Of a stretch of DNA of 64,000 nt, positions 29,395 to 38,494 are shown piece by piece. The stretch covers positions 186,001 to 250,000 of the forward strand of contig NZ_SZVI01000009.1 in the NCBI RefSeq assembly GCF_013416775.1, given 5' to 3'. The position numbers and the translations under genes were made by a program. Below the pieces are notes generated by a model, which ran no database searches, was not told the origin of the DNA, and saw only the letters and a program-made list of their open reading frames with translations. Within the stretch, counting starts at the first letter, position 1, and the number at the start of each line of letters is the position of its first letter. This stretch comes from Rhodoferax sp. BLA1 (GTDB lineage: Bacteria > Pseudomonadota > Gammaproteobacteria > Burkholderiales > Burkholderiaceae_C).

Positions 29395-32226
29395 CTACTG
29401 TCCTGCGGTCAAATTGGGCTTGCCACGGCGTTTGGCCACCGCAATCGGGGGGGCCCAACGTTGGTCACGCGGCTTCTTGCTGGTCACCAGCGTGATCTCG
29501 GCGGGCTCGAACACCTCCAGGTTGTGGGTGATCGGGGTGGTCAGCACATACTGCGCCTGGGTGGAGCGCAGGAAGTGGCCGACCAGCTGAATGTTGCGCA
29601 CATCCAAATGGGCAAAGGGCTCATCGATGAACACAAACCCACCCGACGCACTGTCTTCGTCCTTCAACAAACCCACCAGCAGAATCAGCGACTTGATGAC
29701 TTGCTGCCCACCCGAAGCCTCACCATCGTTCAAACCAATGCTGCCCTTGCCGTCGAAATTGAAGTTCACCCGCAACCCGGCTTGCGCCAGCACGGTGTCG
29801 TCGTTTTCCAGCACAGGTAAATCGGCAGCCACTTCCACACCCGCCAGCGCGCCCAATTCGCGGATGTTGTTGCGGTAACGGCGCACGGTGCTGCGCAACA
29901 CCTCGATGTAACTCTCACGCGCGTTGAACACCGCCGTGGCCGCCTGCAGGTTTTTGATCTTGTGGTCGTCCAGACTGGCGCCCTGCTCTCGCACGGTGGC
30001 TTCCATGCGAAGGTAGCGCTCTTGCACCGTGCTGTCTTTTTCCCAGGTGTCTTCAGCCAGGTCGACATCCACCGCCTCCAGCCGCAGCCGGGCCTGGGTG
30101 TCGTTGCTGTATTTGGCCACCAGTTCTTGCAACACCTCGGGCGTGCGCCAGCCAGCTGGAATCTGGCGGCGACGCTGTTGTGAGTTGTCCACCTCGGCGC
30201 TGAGTTGTTGGCGCCGCTGCACCAACTCAGCGGCAAGGCGGTCAGCCTCGGCAAAACGTTGGCGCAGCGCGGCTTCCAGGCTGCGGTACTGGCTGTCGGT
30301 GCGCTGGTGGAACGCCTTGGCCTCCACGTAGGCCTTGTCCAGGGTTTGCCAACGCAGGCCTGCGGAGATACGCGCTTGTTTGGCACCGGGCAAGGCCTGG
30401 CGCGCGGTGGCGAATTCATCACTGCGCCGGGCCAGCTCTTCGGCGGCGCTGTGGCCTTGCAGGGCGCGTTTGCAGTCGTCGATCTGGCGTTTGAGTCTCA
30501 GCAGGGTCTGGGTGATCGGGCCCAGTTCATCGTTCAGGCGGCGCAGATCCCGCTCCAGCGCATCACGCTGGGCTTGCAGGGCGGCGGCGCCAAACTGGTG
30601 GTCACGCGGCTCAACCCAGACCGAGCGAGCGCCGCGTCCGTCAAAGCTGTAGGCCTGCGGGGTGATCCAGTTGCCGCTGGTCCGCCGCCCGGCGGCAGGG
30701 TCATCCACACAACGCAGGTTCTGCAACTGCTGGATCAGCCAGCGCGGCAAAAGTGCATCAAAGCGCACCTGGGCCAGCAGGCTGTTGGGTTCGGCAGCGG
30801 GCACGGCCTCGCCGGGGGCCACGGTGTAGTGGCGGTAACGCTCGGCTGAGGCGATGTCGTCGGCTTTGCCCAGATCACTGGCTTTGTCCAACAACACCAT
30901 CCAACGCAGTGGGCGCAGCACACCCTCAATCGCCGCACGCCAGTGCTCGTTGCTGACCTCCACCACCTCGGCCAGAAAGTGGTGGCCCACCCCAGCGGCC
31001 TGCAGGCGCTGGCGCAGACGGCGGGCATCTTCTGGAAAAGGAGGTGCCTTTTGACCCTCTAGTCCTTGTATTTCCTGGGATAGATGCTTTCTTTTTTGAA
31101 GCAACTCGTGGTGTTTGTCCTGCTGCACTTCTTCTTGGGCACGCAGTTCGCTCAGGTGCTGGTTGAGTTGATCAGCATCGGTGCCCTTGTCCACCAGGGC
31201 CAGCAGTTCCGTCTCACGCTTGGCCAGGTCTTCCAGTGGGCGCTCGACATCGCGGGTGCTGTCGCGTTGGGTGGCGGCGCTGTCGCGCTCTTGCAGCAGG
31301 CGGGCCTCTTCGGTTTCAGCGTGGCTGCGGGCCTCCAGCAGGGCCAGCAGTTCTGCGTTTTTCTGGGCACGCTCGCCTTTGGCCACAGCGCTTTGGTGGC
31401 GTTGGCGATGGTGTTCGCGTAGCTGCTGGGTAAGTTTCTGGCGCTGCCCGTGCCAGGCCAGTACCGGCACCACTTCCGTGGCCAGGCGTTCACGCTCTTG
31501 CACCAGATGTTGCCAGCGCTGGTAGTTGCTGACCTTGTTTTGTAATTCGGCCAGTTGCGCCTTGCTGTGGTCGAGCTCTTTTTCGGCCTGCTGCATTTCG
31601 CGGCCCAGTTGCTGCTGGTGCTCGCGCGCGCTGTCATAGTGGTTGAGCACCTCCTGGTCACCAAACACATCAAACACCAGGCGCAGCAGTTCACGCGGGC
31701 TGTATTCACACAGCCGGTCGGTCTGGCCCTGTTCGAGCGACAGCACCTTGGCAATCGCGGGGGACAGCCCGGCGTCCGAGAGCATGCGGCCCCAGGCCTC
31801 GACGCCCATGACCTGCAGCTCTTTGTCGGGGCGCTCGCTCAGTTGTTCGATGCTGACATCGCCCTCCACCGCCATGTAGCGGCGTTGCCAGTCGCCGCCG
31901 TTGCGGTCGATGCGGCAGGCCAGTGTGACCTGGTCGCTGTAGAGCAAGCGCCGGGCAAAGGGGCGGCTGGAGGTCTGGCGCGTGTGGGGGCTGTTGTCGA
32001 CCACGGCGCGTAGCCAGGCCACATTGGCGCCTGCATGGCGGGCATAGGTTTTGAAATCGCGCGGTTGTGAGCATTTGAGGCCCAGCAGGGTGCGCATGGC
32101 ATCCAGCAGAGTGGTTTTGCCCGAGCCATTCGGTCCGGCGATGGTGATGATGGACGCATCAAGCGGCAGATTCACGCGCTGGCAGTAGTCCCAGTGCACG
32201 AGTTCCAGGGTTTGAAGGTGAAACAT
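29395..32226 (-). CDS. SMC-like ATPase of a Wadjet/Mks condensin (JetC/MksB-like)
   Basis: The 943-residue product has Walker A GPNGSGKTTLLDA at residues 31-43. A long coiled coil runs to about 380, and a globular hinge-like centre spans about 390-560. The second coil ends in the ABC signature SGGQQ (838-842) and Walker B FVFIDEPFAHLD (864-875). This is the MukB/MksB/JetC layout, shorter than MukB. It would form the loop-extruding motor with the kleisin and winged-helix proteins encoded just upstream. Residues about 377-393 (KRKHLSQEIQGLEGQKA) are encoded by an AT-rich stretch that looks like the dispersed repeat. The stop is 3 bases before the nuclease gene. Confidence 0.83.
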   Translation of the reverse strand: MFHLQTLELVHWDYCQRVNLPLDASIITIAGPNGSGKTTLLDAMRTLLGLKCSQPRDFKTYARHAGANVAWLRAVVDNSPHTRQTSSRPFARRLLYSDQVTLACRIDRNGGDWQRRYMAVEGDVSIEQLSERPDKELQVMGVEAWGRMLSDAGLSPAIAKVLSLEQGQTDRLCEYSPRELLRLVFDVFGDQEVLNHYDSAREHQQQLGREMQQAEKELDHSKAQLAELQNKVSNYQRWQHLVQERERLATEVVPVLAWHGQRQKLTQQLREHHRQRHQSAVAKGERAQKNAELLALLEARSHAETEEARLLQERDSAATQRDSTRDVERPLEDLAKRETELLALVDKGTDADQLNQHLSELRAQEEVQQDKHHELLQKRKHLSQEIQGLEGQKAPPFPEDARRLRQRLQAAGVGHHFLAEVVEVSNEHWRAAIEGVLRPLRWMVLLDKASDLGKADDIASAERYRHYTVAPGEAVPAAEPNSLLAQVRFDALLPRWLIQQLQNLRCVDDPAAGRRTSGNWITPQAYSFDGRGARSVWVEPRDHQFGAAALQAQRDALERDLRRLNDELGPITQTLLRLKRQIDDCKRALQGHSAAEELARRSDEFATARQALPGAKQARISAGLRWQTLDKAYVEAKAFHQRTDSQYRSLEAALRQRFAEADRLAAELVQRRQQLSAEVDNSQQRRRQIPAGWRTPEVLQELVAKYSNDTQARLRLEAVDVDLAEDTWEKDSTVQERYLRMEATVREQGASLDDHKIKNLQAATAVFNARESYIEVLRSTVRRYRNNIRELGALAGVEVAADLPVLENDDTVLAQAGLRVNFNFDGKGSIGLNDGEASGGQQVIKSLILLVGLLKDEDSASGGFVFIDEPFAHLDVRNIQLVGHFLRSTQAQYVLTTPITHNLEVFEPAEITLVTSKKPRDQRWAPPIAVAKRRGKPNLTAGQ
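31047..31097. repeat. Copy D of the dispersed repeat, inside the SMC gene
   Basis: On the minus strand this stretch has GCATCTATCCC and, after a short centre, ATACAAGGACTAGAGGGTCAAAA. It parallels the ATACAAGGGCTACAGGCCTATTT side of copy B and the TCTATCCC side of copy J. The surrounding coding sequence is GC-rich and this segment is not. It is read in frame as about 17 residues of the first coiled coil. The match is degenerate, so it could be chance. Confidence 0.5.
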
Positions 32227-32237
32227 ACAGAAGTGAT

Positions 32238-32939
32238 TTAAGGGGTATCGGCTGTGGGGCTCTCGACTTGGGCGCTGGCCGCAGCCAGGGCGGCTTGTTC
32301 GCGTTGCGCCTGTTCACGGGCCAGCACATCGGCCAAGGCACCATTGAGGATGCGCGGGGCCAGCACGTCGTAGTCCAGCAGCACATCAAGCAGCGGCCCC
32401 TCCAGAATGTCGTCCTGCTTGCGCAGAATGAAACCATGGCGCTCCAGCAGTTTGAGGTTGGCGTCGAGCCGGGTCTTTTTGCCCAACTGGTTGCCATAGT
32501 CCTCCAACAGCGCTTTGTAAGACAGCACCGGACTGACGCTGCGTGCGCTGGGCAGCGGTTTGGCACCGGCAAACATGTCGTTTTGTGCTTCCTCCGGTGC
32601 CACCCGACTGGCTTGGCGTTCGCGTTTGGGCAAGACGATCAGCGCCCACACCACCACCAGCAGCGACACAGCGTCGCGCGGCAAGTCCAGATTGTTGTTG
32701 GCGTTGAGCACACCTTCACCCAGCACCCGGGTGGCCGGTGCACTCAACAAGGTCAGGGTGACGTGGTCGGCATACACGTTGTCCACCCAGCGCAGACCGA
32801 CCTGGGCCAGGCGTTGCTCCACACTCTGAAACAGCTCGGCATCGGCGAGCGCCTGTTTGACACGGGGGTGGGTTCGCGGCAGGTACTTGCGGGCCAGCAG
32901 TTCGGCAATCAGGTGGATGGCTTCGTTGTCTTGGGTCAT
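32238..32939 (-). CDS. Winged-helix subunit of the Wadjet-type condensin (JetB/MksE-like)
   Basis: The 233-residue product has an N-terminal helical region (IHLIAELLARKYLPRTHPRVKQA). A DUF4194/MukE-like winged-helix part follows (AVSLLVVVWALIVLPKRERQ, then VLSYKALLEDYGNQLGKKTRLD and LLERHGFI). An Ala/Gln-rich tail ends it. MukE-type dimers bind the kleisin in these complexes. I chose the ATG at 32937-32939, which overlaps the kleisin TGA by 3 bases; a frame open 33 codons upstream gives an implausible Gly/Pro-rich start. Confidence 0.76.
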   Translation of the reverse strand: MTQDNEAIHLIAELLARKYLPRTHPRVKQALADAELFQSVEQRLAQVGLRWVDNVYADHVTLTLLSAPATRVLGEGVLNANNNLDLPRDAVSLLVVVWALIVLPKRERQASRVAPEEAQNDMFAGAKPLPSARSVSPVLSYKALLEDYGNQLGKKTRLDANLKLLERHGFILRKQDDILEGPLLDVLLDYDVLAPRILNGALADVLAREQAQREQAALAAASAQVESPTADTP

Positions 32940-34285
32940 GATGATTGGGTCGGGTGGGTGGTGCTGACATGCGCCAACTGGCCAGAGCTCAAATGGGTGA
33001 CCGCCGGGTGCTCCTGCGCGGCCAGATCGGTGTGCCATTGCACGCGCCAGGGCTGGCGGGCCAACTCACCGGTGGCACCGGGCAAATCCTGCGCCTGGGC
33101 ATCACCCAACAGCGGCAAAAGCTGCGCCTTGTAGGCCACCTGGGCGTAACGCGCGGCCACACCACCTACATCGGCCAACAAGGCTTCTTGCACGGCGCGG
33201 GCTGCTGCAGAGTTGTCCGTGCTGGTGTCGCTGGCCCATTGCGCCAGCAAACCGGAGAGCGCCGCCAACTCTTGGGGCAAGGCCACCGCAGTGAGGTCGC
33301 CCACGGGTGCGGCCTGCGCCACAGGCAGCGGCTCATCGCGCAAGGCTTGCGGGCGATCGCGCTCGAACTCGGCCTCGGCAACATCAAGCATGTCATGCGG
33401 CGAGAGTGCGGCCAGCGCCACCGGGTGATGCAACACATCGGCACCAAGGCGATCCAGCTGGGTCTGGGTTTGCAGCCAGCGCTTGACATCGGTGCTGGTG
33501 ATGCCCGTCGTGCCCAGCGTGACACGCTGGCGGTCCACCTGCTGCAAGGCGCGGTTGAACTGCGCCGCCATGGCCAGCAACCGCGATTGCGCCAGGCCCA
33601 GTGCCCGCGCCGCCTGCTCCAGCGCGCGCTCGCCGTGGGCATGGCTGATGATGGTGGTGATGGTGCTGGAGGCGCGGTCGATCAGGCGTGCGGCCCGGTC
33701 ATAACGCTCACGCGCGGCGCGCAGGCGAAACTCTGAACCGCTGGCAATGGCGTCTGAGAACTCATGGTGCAAGCGCACCAGCTGGGCCTGCAGCATGTGA
33801 ACCTGGTTGCCCCGCAGCAAGCCCAACTGATCGGCACCCACCACCTGGCTCAACAAACCCGCAAGTTCATCCTCGACCGGTTCAGCCAGCCGGCCCAGCA
33901 GATCGGCCACCTGTTGGGCCAGCGCCGTGACACCGTACTGGCGTTGGGATTCGTCCCAGCTCAACAGCCCCGCATCGCGAAAACGCTTGATCACGGCATC
34001 GGCAGCTTCTGGCCGCAGGGCGTAAAACAGCCGGGTCAGCTCGTCACGACTCAGAAACGCCTTGCCCTGCCCCACCAGGAGCAACAAGGCCCATACGCGC
34101 AAGCGCGCCAATGCACTGCTTCCCTGCAGCAGCAAGCGCACCGCTTCCAGCAACGTTGCATTACTCTCCAGCTGCCAGGCCACCGGGGAGTCGGCCAAGG
34201 CATCAGCATCTTGAAAATAGTCGTCAAAAGCGGCTTCTGGCTCGGGCAGCAGCAAAGGTTTGGGCTGCTCTTCTTGTACGGTCAT
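32936..34285 (-). CDS. Kleisin-like subunit of the Wadjet-type condensin (JetA/MksF-like)
   Basis: The 449-residue product is the first gene of the operon. It has an N-terminal winged-helix-like region (ALARLRVWALLLLVGQGKAF, then LTRLFYALRPEAADAVIKRF). A long helical middle (about 170-260) and a C-terminal part follow, as in MukF/MksF. Its position next to MksE-like and SMC genes supports the assignment more than any single motif does. The 225 bases upstream, before a GGDEF gene, show no clear promoter. Confidence 0.74.
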   Translation of the reverse strand: MTVQEEQPKPLLLPEPEAAFDDYFQDADALADSPVAWQLESNATLLEAVRLLLQGSSALARLRVWALLLLVGQGKAFLSRDELTRLFYALRPEAADAVIKRFRDAGLLSWDESQRQYGVTALAQQVADLLGRLAEPVEDELAGLLSQVVGADQLGLLRGNQVHMLQAQLVRLHHEFSDAIASGSEFRLRAARERYDRAARLIDRASSTITTIISHAHGERALEQAARALGLAQSRLLAMAAQFNRALQQVDRQRVTLGTTGITSTDVKRWLQTQTQLDRLGADVLHHPVALAALSPHDMLDVAEAEFERDRPQALRDEPLPVAQAAPVGDLTAVALPQELAALSGLLAQWASDTSTDNSAAARAVQEALLADVGGVAARYAQVAYKAQLLPLLGDAQAQDLPGATGELARQPWRVQWHTDLAAQEHPAVTHLSSGQLAHVSTTHPTQSS

Positions 34286-34510
34286 AGGGGAGTTGCCACA
34301 ACGGAGCGGCGAGCTAAATCAAACACGGTGGGTAATGATAGGGCCAGTCAAAGGACGACTGCGCAGAGATGCGCCAATCATGCAGCCGCTTGTAGCCATG
34401 GCGTCATGGTCGCGATTGCCGGACGTAATCTATGCCGTCATACCAAGGCGCCGCACAACGGCCAAGGCATCAACAGTGGCAGGCCCCAGTGAACAAGCAA
34501 CGATTGCGCA

Positions 34511-35659
34511 TCACGGTGCGGGCTGGTAACACAACACACGGTTGCGCCCGGCGGCTTTAGCCTGGTACATGGCTCGATCCGCATCACGCAACAAGGTCGC
34601 CAGGTCATAACAACCTGAGGCCACACCAATGCTGACGGTGATTTTGAGCGGTTGCGTCATGGTGGGGATGGAGGTGGCTGCCAAGGACTGACCCAACTGC
34701 TGGGCGACAAATTCGGCGGCATCCAAGTCGGTATCGGCCAGCAACACAGCAAACTCCTCGCCACCGATGCGGCCACACACGTCAGAACCCCGAAAGCGGG
34801 TCGCCATCAAGGTGCTGAGATGCTGAAGCACCAGATCACCGACATGGTGACCATGTTGGTCATTGATCTGTTTGAAGTGGTCAACATCAATCAGCAGAGC
34901 ACTGACCGGGGAAGCATTGCGCAGGCCGTGGCGGATGGTTTGTTCGCTCAGTTCCACAAACGACCTGCGGTTGGGGATACCTGTGAGCGGGTCGGTGCGA
35001 GCCATGTGTTCGGCCTCTTGGTGGGCATGGTGCAGCTCATAACGCATCTGCAGGCTGCGTTGCATGGCATCGGCCATGATTTTGGTTGCTTTGAAAGAAA
35101 TGACCATAAAGAGTGTGGCCGACAGCGCCATCCCCTGCGCCATGTGGTCATCCTGGCAATACAGCCAAAGGGTGCTTGGCAGCAACACTGCCAACATCGC
35201 CAGAATGTTGATGAAGCGGTGGGCAGAATAAGTCACCATCGCACCCGCTGCCATACCTACCAAATGGTAGAGCACCACGCCACGTGCAACACCGTAGTCC
35301 ATCGGAGTGATCCAGGCCGTGCCAACGCCCCAGACCAAGGACGACAGCAAGAGCGTGAAGGTAAAGGAGCGCTCCCAGTTCAAGATGGCCTCCCCGCGGG
35401 GCTTGACGCGGAAATATTGCAGAAAGAACAGCAGCCGGATCAGTGTGCTGCCGCCCAGCGCCGCCATCCACCACTGCAGCGATGTGTTATCCACCTGTCC
35501 CCACAAGGTCCAGCTCAGCACCAGCGCCACAATGGCACTGTAAAACACCGCAGGAAATGACTGCCTGAACAGCAACACCAGGGTTTCTGCACGGATCTGG
35601 GTGGCATAAGACACCGGCACGGAGGTCGGTGGTTCGGGCAAAGACTCTGGGACACGCAT
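34511..35659 (-). CDS. Membrane diguanylate cyclase (6-TM sensor, GGDEF)
   Basis: The 382-residue product has about six hydrophobic helices in residues 30-190 (for example FYSAIVALVLSWTLWG and MLAVLLPSTLWLYCQDD). A C-terminal GGDEF domain follows, starting LTGIPNRRSF. The active site is GRIGGEEFAVLLADT, an active GGEEF variant. It should make c-di-GMP; the signal sensed by the membrane part is unknown. No EAL domain is present. Confidence 0.9.
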   Translation of the reverse strand: MRVPESLPEPPTSVPVSYATQIRAETLVLLFRQSFPAVFYSAIVALVLSWTLWGQVDNTSLQWWMAALGGSTLIRLLFFLQYFRVKPRGEAILNWERSFTFTLLLSSLVWGVGTAWITPMDYGVARGVVLYHLVGMAAGAMVTYSAHRFINILAMLAVLLPSTLWLYCQDDHMAQGMALSATLFMVISFKATKIMADAMQRSLQMRYELHHAHQEAEHMARTDPLTGIPNRRSFVELSEQTIRHGLRNASPVSALLIDVDHFKQINDQHGHHVGDLVLQHLSTLMATRFRGSDVCGRIGGEEFAVLLADTDLDAAEFVAQQLGQSLAATSIPTMTQPLKITVSIGVASGCYDLATLLRDADRAMYQAKAAGRNRVLCYQPAP

Positions 35660-35807
35660 GTTGATCAGATAGGTAGAAAGCCCCGATGCACGGGCGCCAT
35701 AAAAAAGAGGTACCCAGCAGTGCAGCTGCGCAGCAGTCTAACAGCGCAGCCGCACCAGAAAGTGAGGTTACTGCGTACCGCAGTGCACCAGACTATTCAA
35801 GTCAAAT

Positions 35808-35860
35808 GACCTTACAGCCCTTATAGGATAAGCGCTATTCACTACAAAATAAGCAGCATT
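35808..35860. repeat. Dispersed AT-rich hairpin repeat, copy E
   Basis: AGCCCTTAT (35816-35824) faces ATAAGCGCT (35828-35836) with one mismatch around AGG. The flanks are ACCTTAC and ATTCACTACAAAAT. It lies in the 285-base gap between two GGDEF genes; I see nothing else in that gap. Confidence 0.65.
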
Positions 35861-35944
35861 GAGAGGCGCTGGATGACGCTGCGTGTTTTGTCACTGTTGC
35901 TTCGTGCAGCGTCCGTTTAGCAGCCTCGTGACCGGGCGCCAAGC

Positions 35945-37408
35945 CTAGGACTGCAGGCGCCGCTCGATCTGGCTCTCGTGGTAGTAGCGGTTTTTGGCTT
36001 CGTACATGGCGCGGTCGGCCCGGTGCAGTGTGGCCTCCAGCTGATCACCCGCATGGCAGGTCGCAGTACCAATGGCCATACTCAGCTTGCGACCAGAGTA
36101 GAACTGGTTGTTGAGCTCCAGAATGGAGTGAATGCGCTCAATCACCGCCTGGGCGCCGCGCTCATCTGCCCCGGGCAGCAACATTGCAAACTCATCACCG
36201 CCGGTGCGGGCAACGCAGGCATTGGGGCTGTTGACCTTGCCCAAGACCTCACCGGCTCGGCGCAGCAAGGCGTCGCCCGCAACGTGGCCAACTTCGTCGT
36301 TGACCCGCTTCAGGCCATTGAGGTCGATCACCAGCACACTCAGCGGCCACGGGCCCTTGCGTGACAGGCGGTTCAACTCATCCATGTAAAAAGCCCGGTT
36401 GCGCAGCTGGGTCAGAGAGTCGTGTTTGCCCAGGTACTCCAGATAGGCCTCGGCCTTTTTTCGGGCGGTGATGTCCACCAGCGACACCAGCACCAGGTCC
36501 CAGTTAGCCAGATGGTCGGGCAGCACCGCAAATTGCATGTGGATGTTGATCAGATCCCCACTGAGCCGGTAGTTGACCACCTCGCGCATCAAGGTGGTTT
36601 TGCCCTGCCACAGCTCGATCAGCTGCTCGGCAAACGAGTCCTGCATCTCACCCTGGAAAACATCGCTCAGGCGGGCCAGCAACTCAGCCTTGTTCTGAGC
36701 ACCAAACATGCTCAGCGTCTGGTTGTTCACGTCGATGACACGAATCTCTTGCATACAACGCGAGACAAATTCGGGGTGCACATTGATGAAGGTGCGAAAG
36801 TCCTCAATACCGCGCTGGCGCAACTCGTCAAGCAGCAGTTTGACCGCGCTGAAATCCTCGACCCACAGCGACACCGGGGAATAGTCGAACAGGTCGCGTG
36901 CGTGCTGCTCGCTGGTTTTGAGCAAGCGGGCGCGCTCCAGCTCTTGCGTGATGTCTTCCAAAGACACCATGACACGGGCCCAGCTATCCTCATGGCCCTG
37001 GAGCACGCGGGCATGGACCTTCACATCCAGCCGCCGTCCGTCCAGGCTGTAGTTCACCGTTTGCACCGAAAAGCCTAAAGCGCCTTCCCACATGGGCAGA
37101 AGCTGCTCCATCAGCTTGCTCAGCATGTCACCGCGGAACACCTTGTCCAGATTCGCCAGCAGCTCGTCCTGACTGCGTGCACCAAAAATCTCCAGGCTGC
37201 GCTGGTTCACCTGCAACACCAACAAACAGGCTGCACACTCGGACAGGCTGCCCGGATGCGCCTGGACATGTGCCTGCAGATCGGTCACACCCTGGCTTCG
37301 CCAGTTGTCAAACAGTTGTTTGAGTGCGCTGAAATCTTCCAACCACAAGGAAACGGGGGCCAAATCAAACAGTTGCGCGTAATCGGCCGGGAATGAAACA
37401 TGGGACAC
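35945..37408 (-). CDS. Diguanylate cyclase with two repeated PAS-like sensor domains
   Basis: The 487-residue cytoplasmic protein has two homologous sensor modules. Each starts with a near-identical block (FDLAPVSLWLEDFSALKQLF and FDYSPVSLWVEDFSAVKLLL) and holds a PAS-like fold. A GGDEF domain follows from about residue 320, with an intact ARTGGDEFAMLLPG. I chose the GTG at 37406-37408 because AGGAGG stands 7 bases before it; the frame stays open 40 codons further upstream without a better signal. It probably senses a cytoplasmic ligand and makes c-di-GMP. Confidence 0.88.
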   Translation of the reverse strand: MSHVSFPADYAQLFDLAPVSLWLEDFSALKQLFDNWRSQGVTDLQAHVQAHPGSLSECAACLLVLQVNQRSLEIFGARSQDELLANLDKVFRGDMLSKLMEQLLPMWEGALGFSVQTVNYSLDGRRLDVKVHARVLQGHEDSWARVMVSLEDITQELERARLLKTSEQHARDLFDYSPVSLWVEDFSAVKLLLDELRQRGIEDFRTFINVHPEFVSRCMQEIRVIDVNNQTLSMFGAQNKAELLARLSDVFQGEMQDSFAEQLIELWQGKTTLMREVVNYRLSGDLINIHMQFAVLPDHLANWDLVLVSLVDITARKKAEAYLEYLGKHDSLTQLRNRAFYMDELNRLSRKGPWPLSVLVIDLNGLKRVNDEVGHVAGDALLRRAGEVLGKVNSPNACVARTGGDEFAMLLPGADERGAQAVIERIHSILELNNQFYSGRKLSMAIGTATCHAGDQLEATLHRADRAMYEAKNRYYHESQIERRLQS

Positions 37409-37555
37409 AGCAAAACCTCCTGGCGGGTATTGTGCAGGGTCCCATCGGCCAACACCTTCAGGTGCGGCGTGCTGGTGAATAAACCCGGCTACCCTGAAAC
37501 ACCGCAGCAAGAACCGTGCGCAACGCAAGCGCCAGGTCGCTAACCAGCCGCCCGC

Positions 37556-38494
37556 TCAGGCCGCAGGAGGCGCCGTGTCCTGGCCAGTCTGGGGGCCAGC
37601 GGCAGGCTGTGCGGAGTCGAGCTGTAAAAAGCGGTCTTCGATAAAGGCTTTTTCGGTCTTTTGCCGCTGGAACTCCAGCTCCATCTGCTCGATTTTGGTC
37701 AGAAGCGACTTTTCACGGCCAGCCAGTACATCGATCTGGTCCTGCTGGTCCTGGATCAGCGCCGCCTGGTCCATCGGCGCCAAGTCGGCCCCCTCGGCCG
37801 CTGAACCTGGCAAGCGGCGGGTGGCAAAGTTCTGGGCGTTGACCTGGGCGCGAATTTCGTCAAGCTGAAGAGCGTTCTCTTCAGCCAGTTTTTCCGCCGC
37901 ACGTGTGCGCTCACGCGCTTTTTGCAGTTCGGCTTCCAGGTCCGCGGTCTGCTGCATCAGGCTGTCCACCACCGATTGTTTGACGCCCTGCACTTCGCTG
38001 ATCTCAGTGCGCAGTTGCTCGTTGCTGGTGGACGCCTCCTTGAGGTGGAACTGGATCTCTTCGACCTGCTCCTGCAGCATGTGATTTTTGGACAACGCGG
38101 TATTGAGTTCGGACTGCAACTTGGCACGGATGTCTTCTACGTGTGTCTTCTCTTCTGCCGCAGAGGCAGCCGCCCCGGCCGCAGCGGTTGCACTGCCCTG
38201 CGCCAGGTTGTCAATCAAATTTTGCAGCTTGAACGACAGTGCACTGATGGCGCGACCACTCACGTTGTCTCGTGTCTGATGCGCCTCGCTCACGCGCTCA
38301 AGCTCGGTCACCGTGCGGTTGGCGGCGATCTTGAGGTGTTTGCTGGCCTCCACGGTCAGGCTGGCGGCCTTGAGCAGGTCTACCCGGCTTTGCGCGGTGG
38401 TGTTGAGAATGCGGTAGAGCAGATAACCCGCTCCGGCCATGAAGAGCAGGTTGGAAAAGAACAAAAAGCCGTAGGCGATGTTCAGCCAATTCAT
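37556..38494 (-). CDS. Membrane-anchored coiled-coil protein, unknown function
   Basis: The 312-residue product has one N-terminal TM helix (IAYGFLFFSNLLFMAGAGYLL). Long helical segments follow, full of Glu/Lys/Gln heptads (LQSELNTALSKNHMLQEQVE, then LEAELQKARERTRAAEKLAE), and a Pro/Ala-rich tail. I do not recognise the family. Its ATG overlaps the response-regulator stop (ATGA), so it is translationally coupled to the signalling genes upstream and may be an effector or scaffold. The small Ala-rich stretch near residue 107 suggests a flexible hinge. Confidence 0.75.
   Translation of the reverse strand: MNWLNIAYGFLFFSNLLFMAGAGYLLYRILNTTAQSRVDLLKAASLTVEASKHLKIAANRTVTELERVSEAHQTRDNVSGRAISALSFKLQNLIDNLAQGSATAAAGAAASAAEEKTHVEDIRAKLQSELNTALSKNHMLQEQVEEIQFHLKEASTSNEQLRTEISEVQGVKQSVVDSLMQQTADLEAELQKARERTRAAEKLAEENALQLDEIRAQVNAQNFATRRLPGSAAEGADLAPMDQAALIQDQQDQIDVLAGREKSLLTKIEQMELEFQRQKTEKAFIEDRFLQLDSAQPAAGPQTGQDTAPPAA

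Noticed and set aside
29395..32226. SMC-like gene as SbcC or RecN repair ATPase
   Set aside because: No SbcD nuclease partner or zinc hook CxxC is seen; the neighbours are kleisin, winged-helix and TOPRIM genes, which fit a Wadjet/Mks complex.
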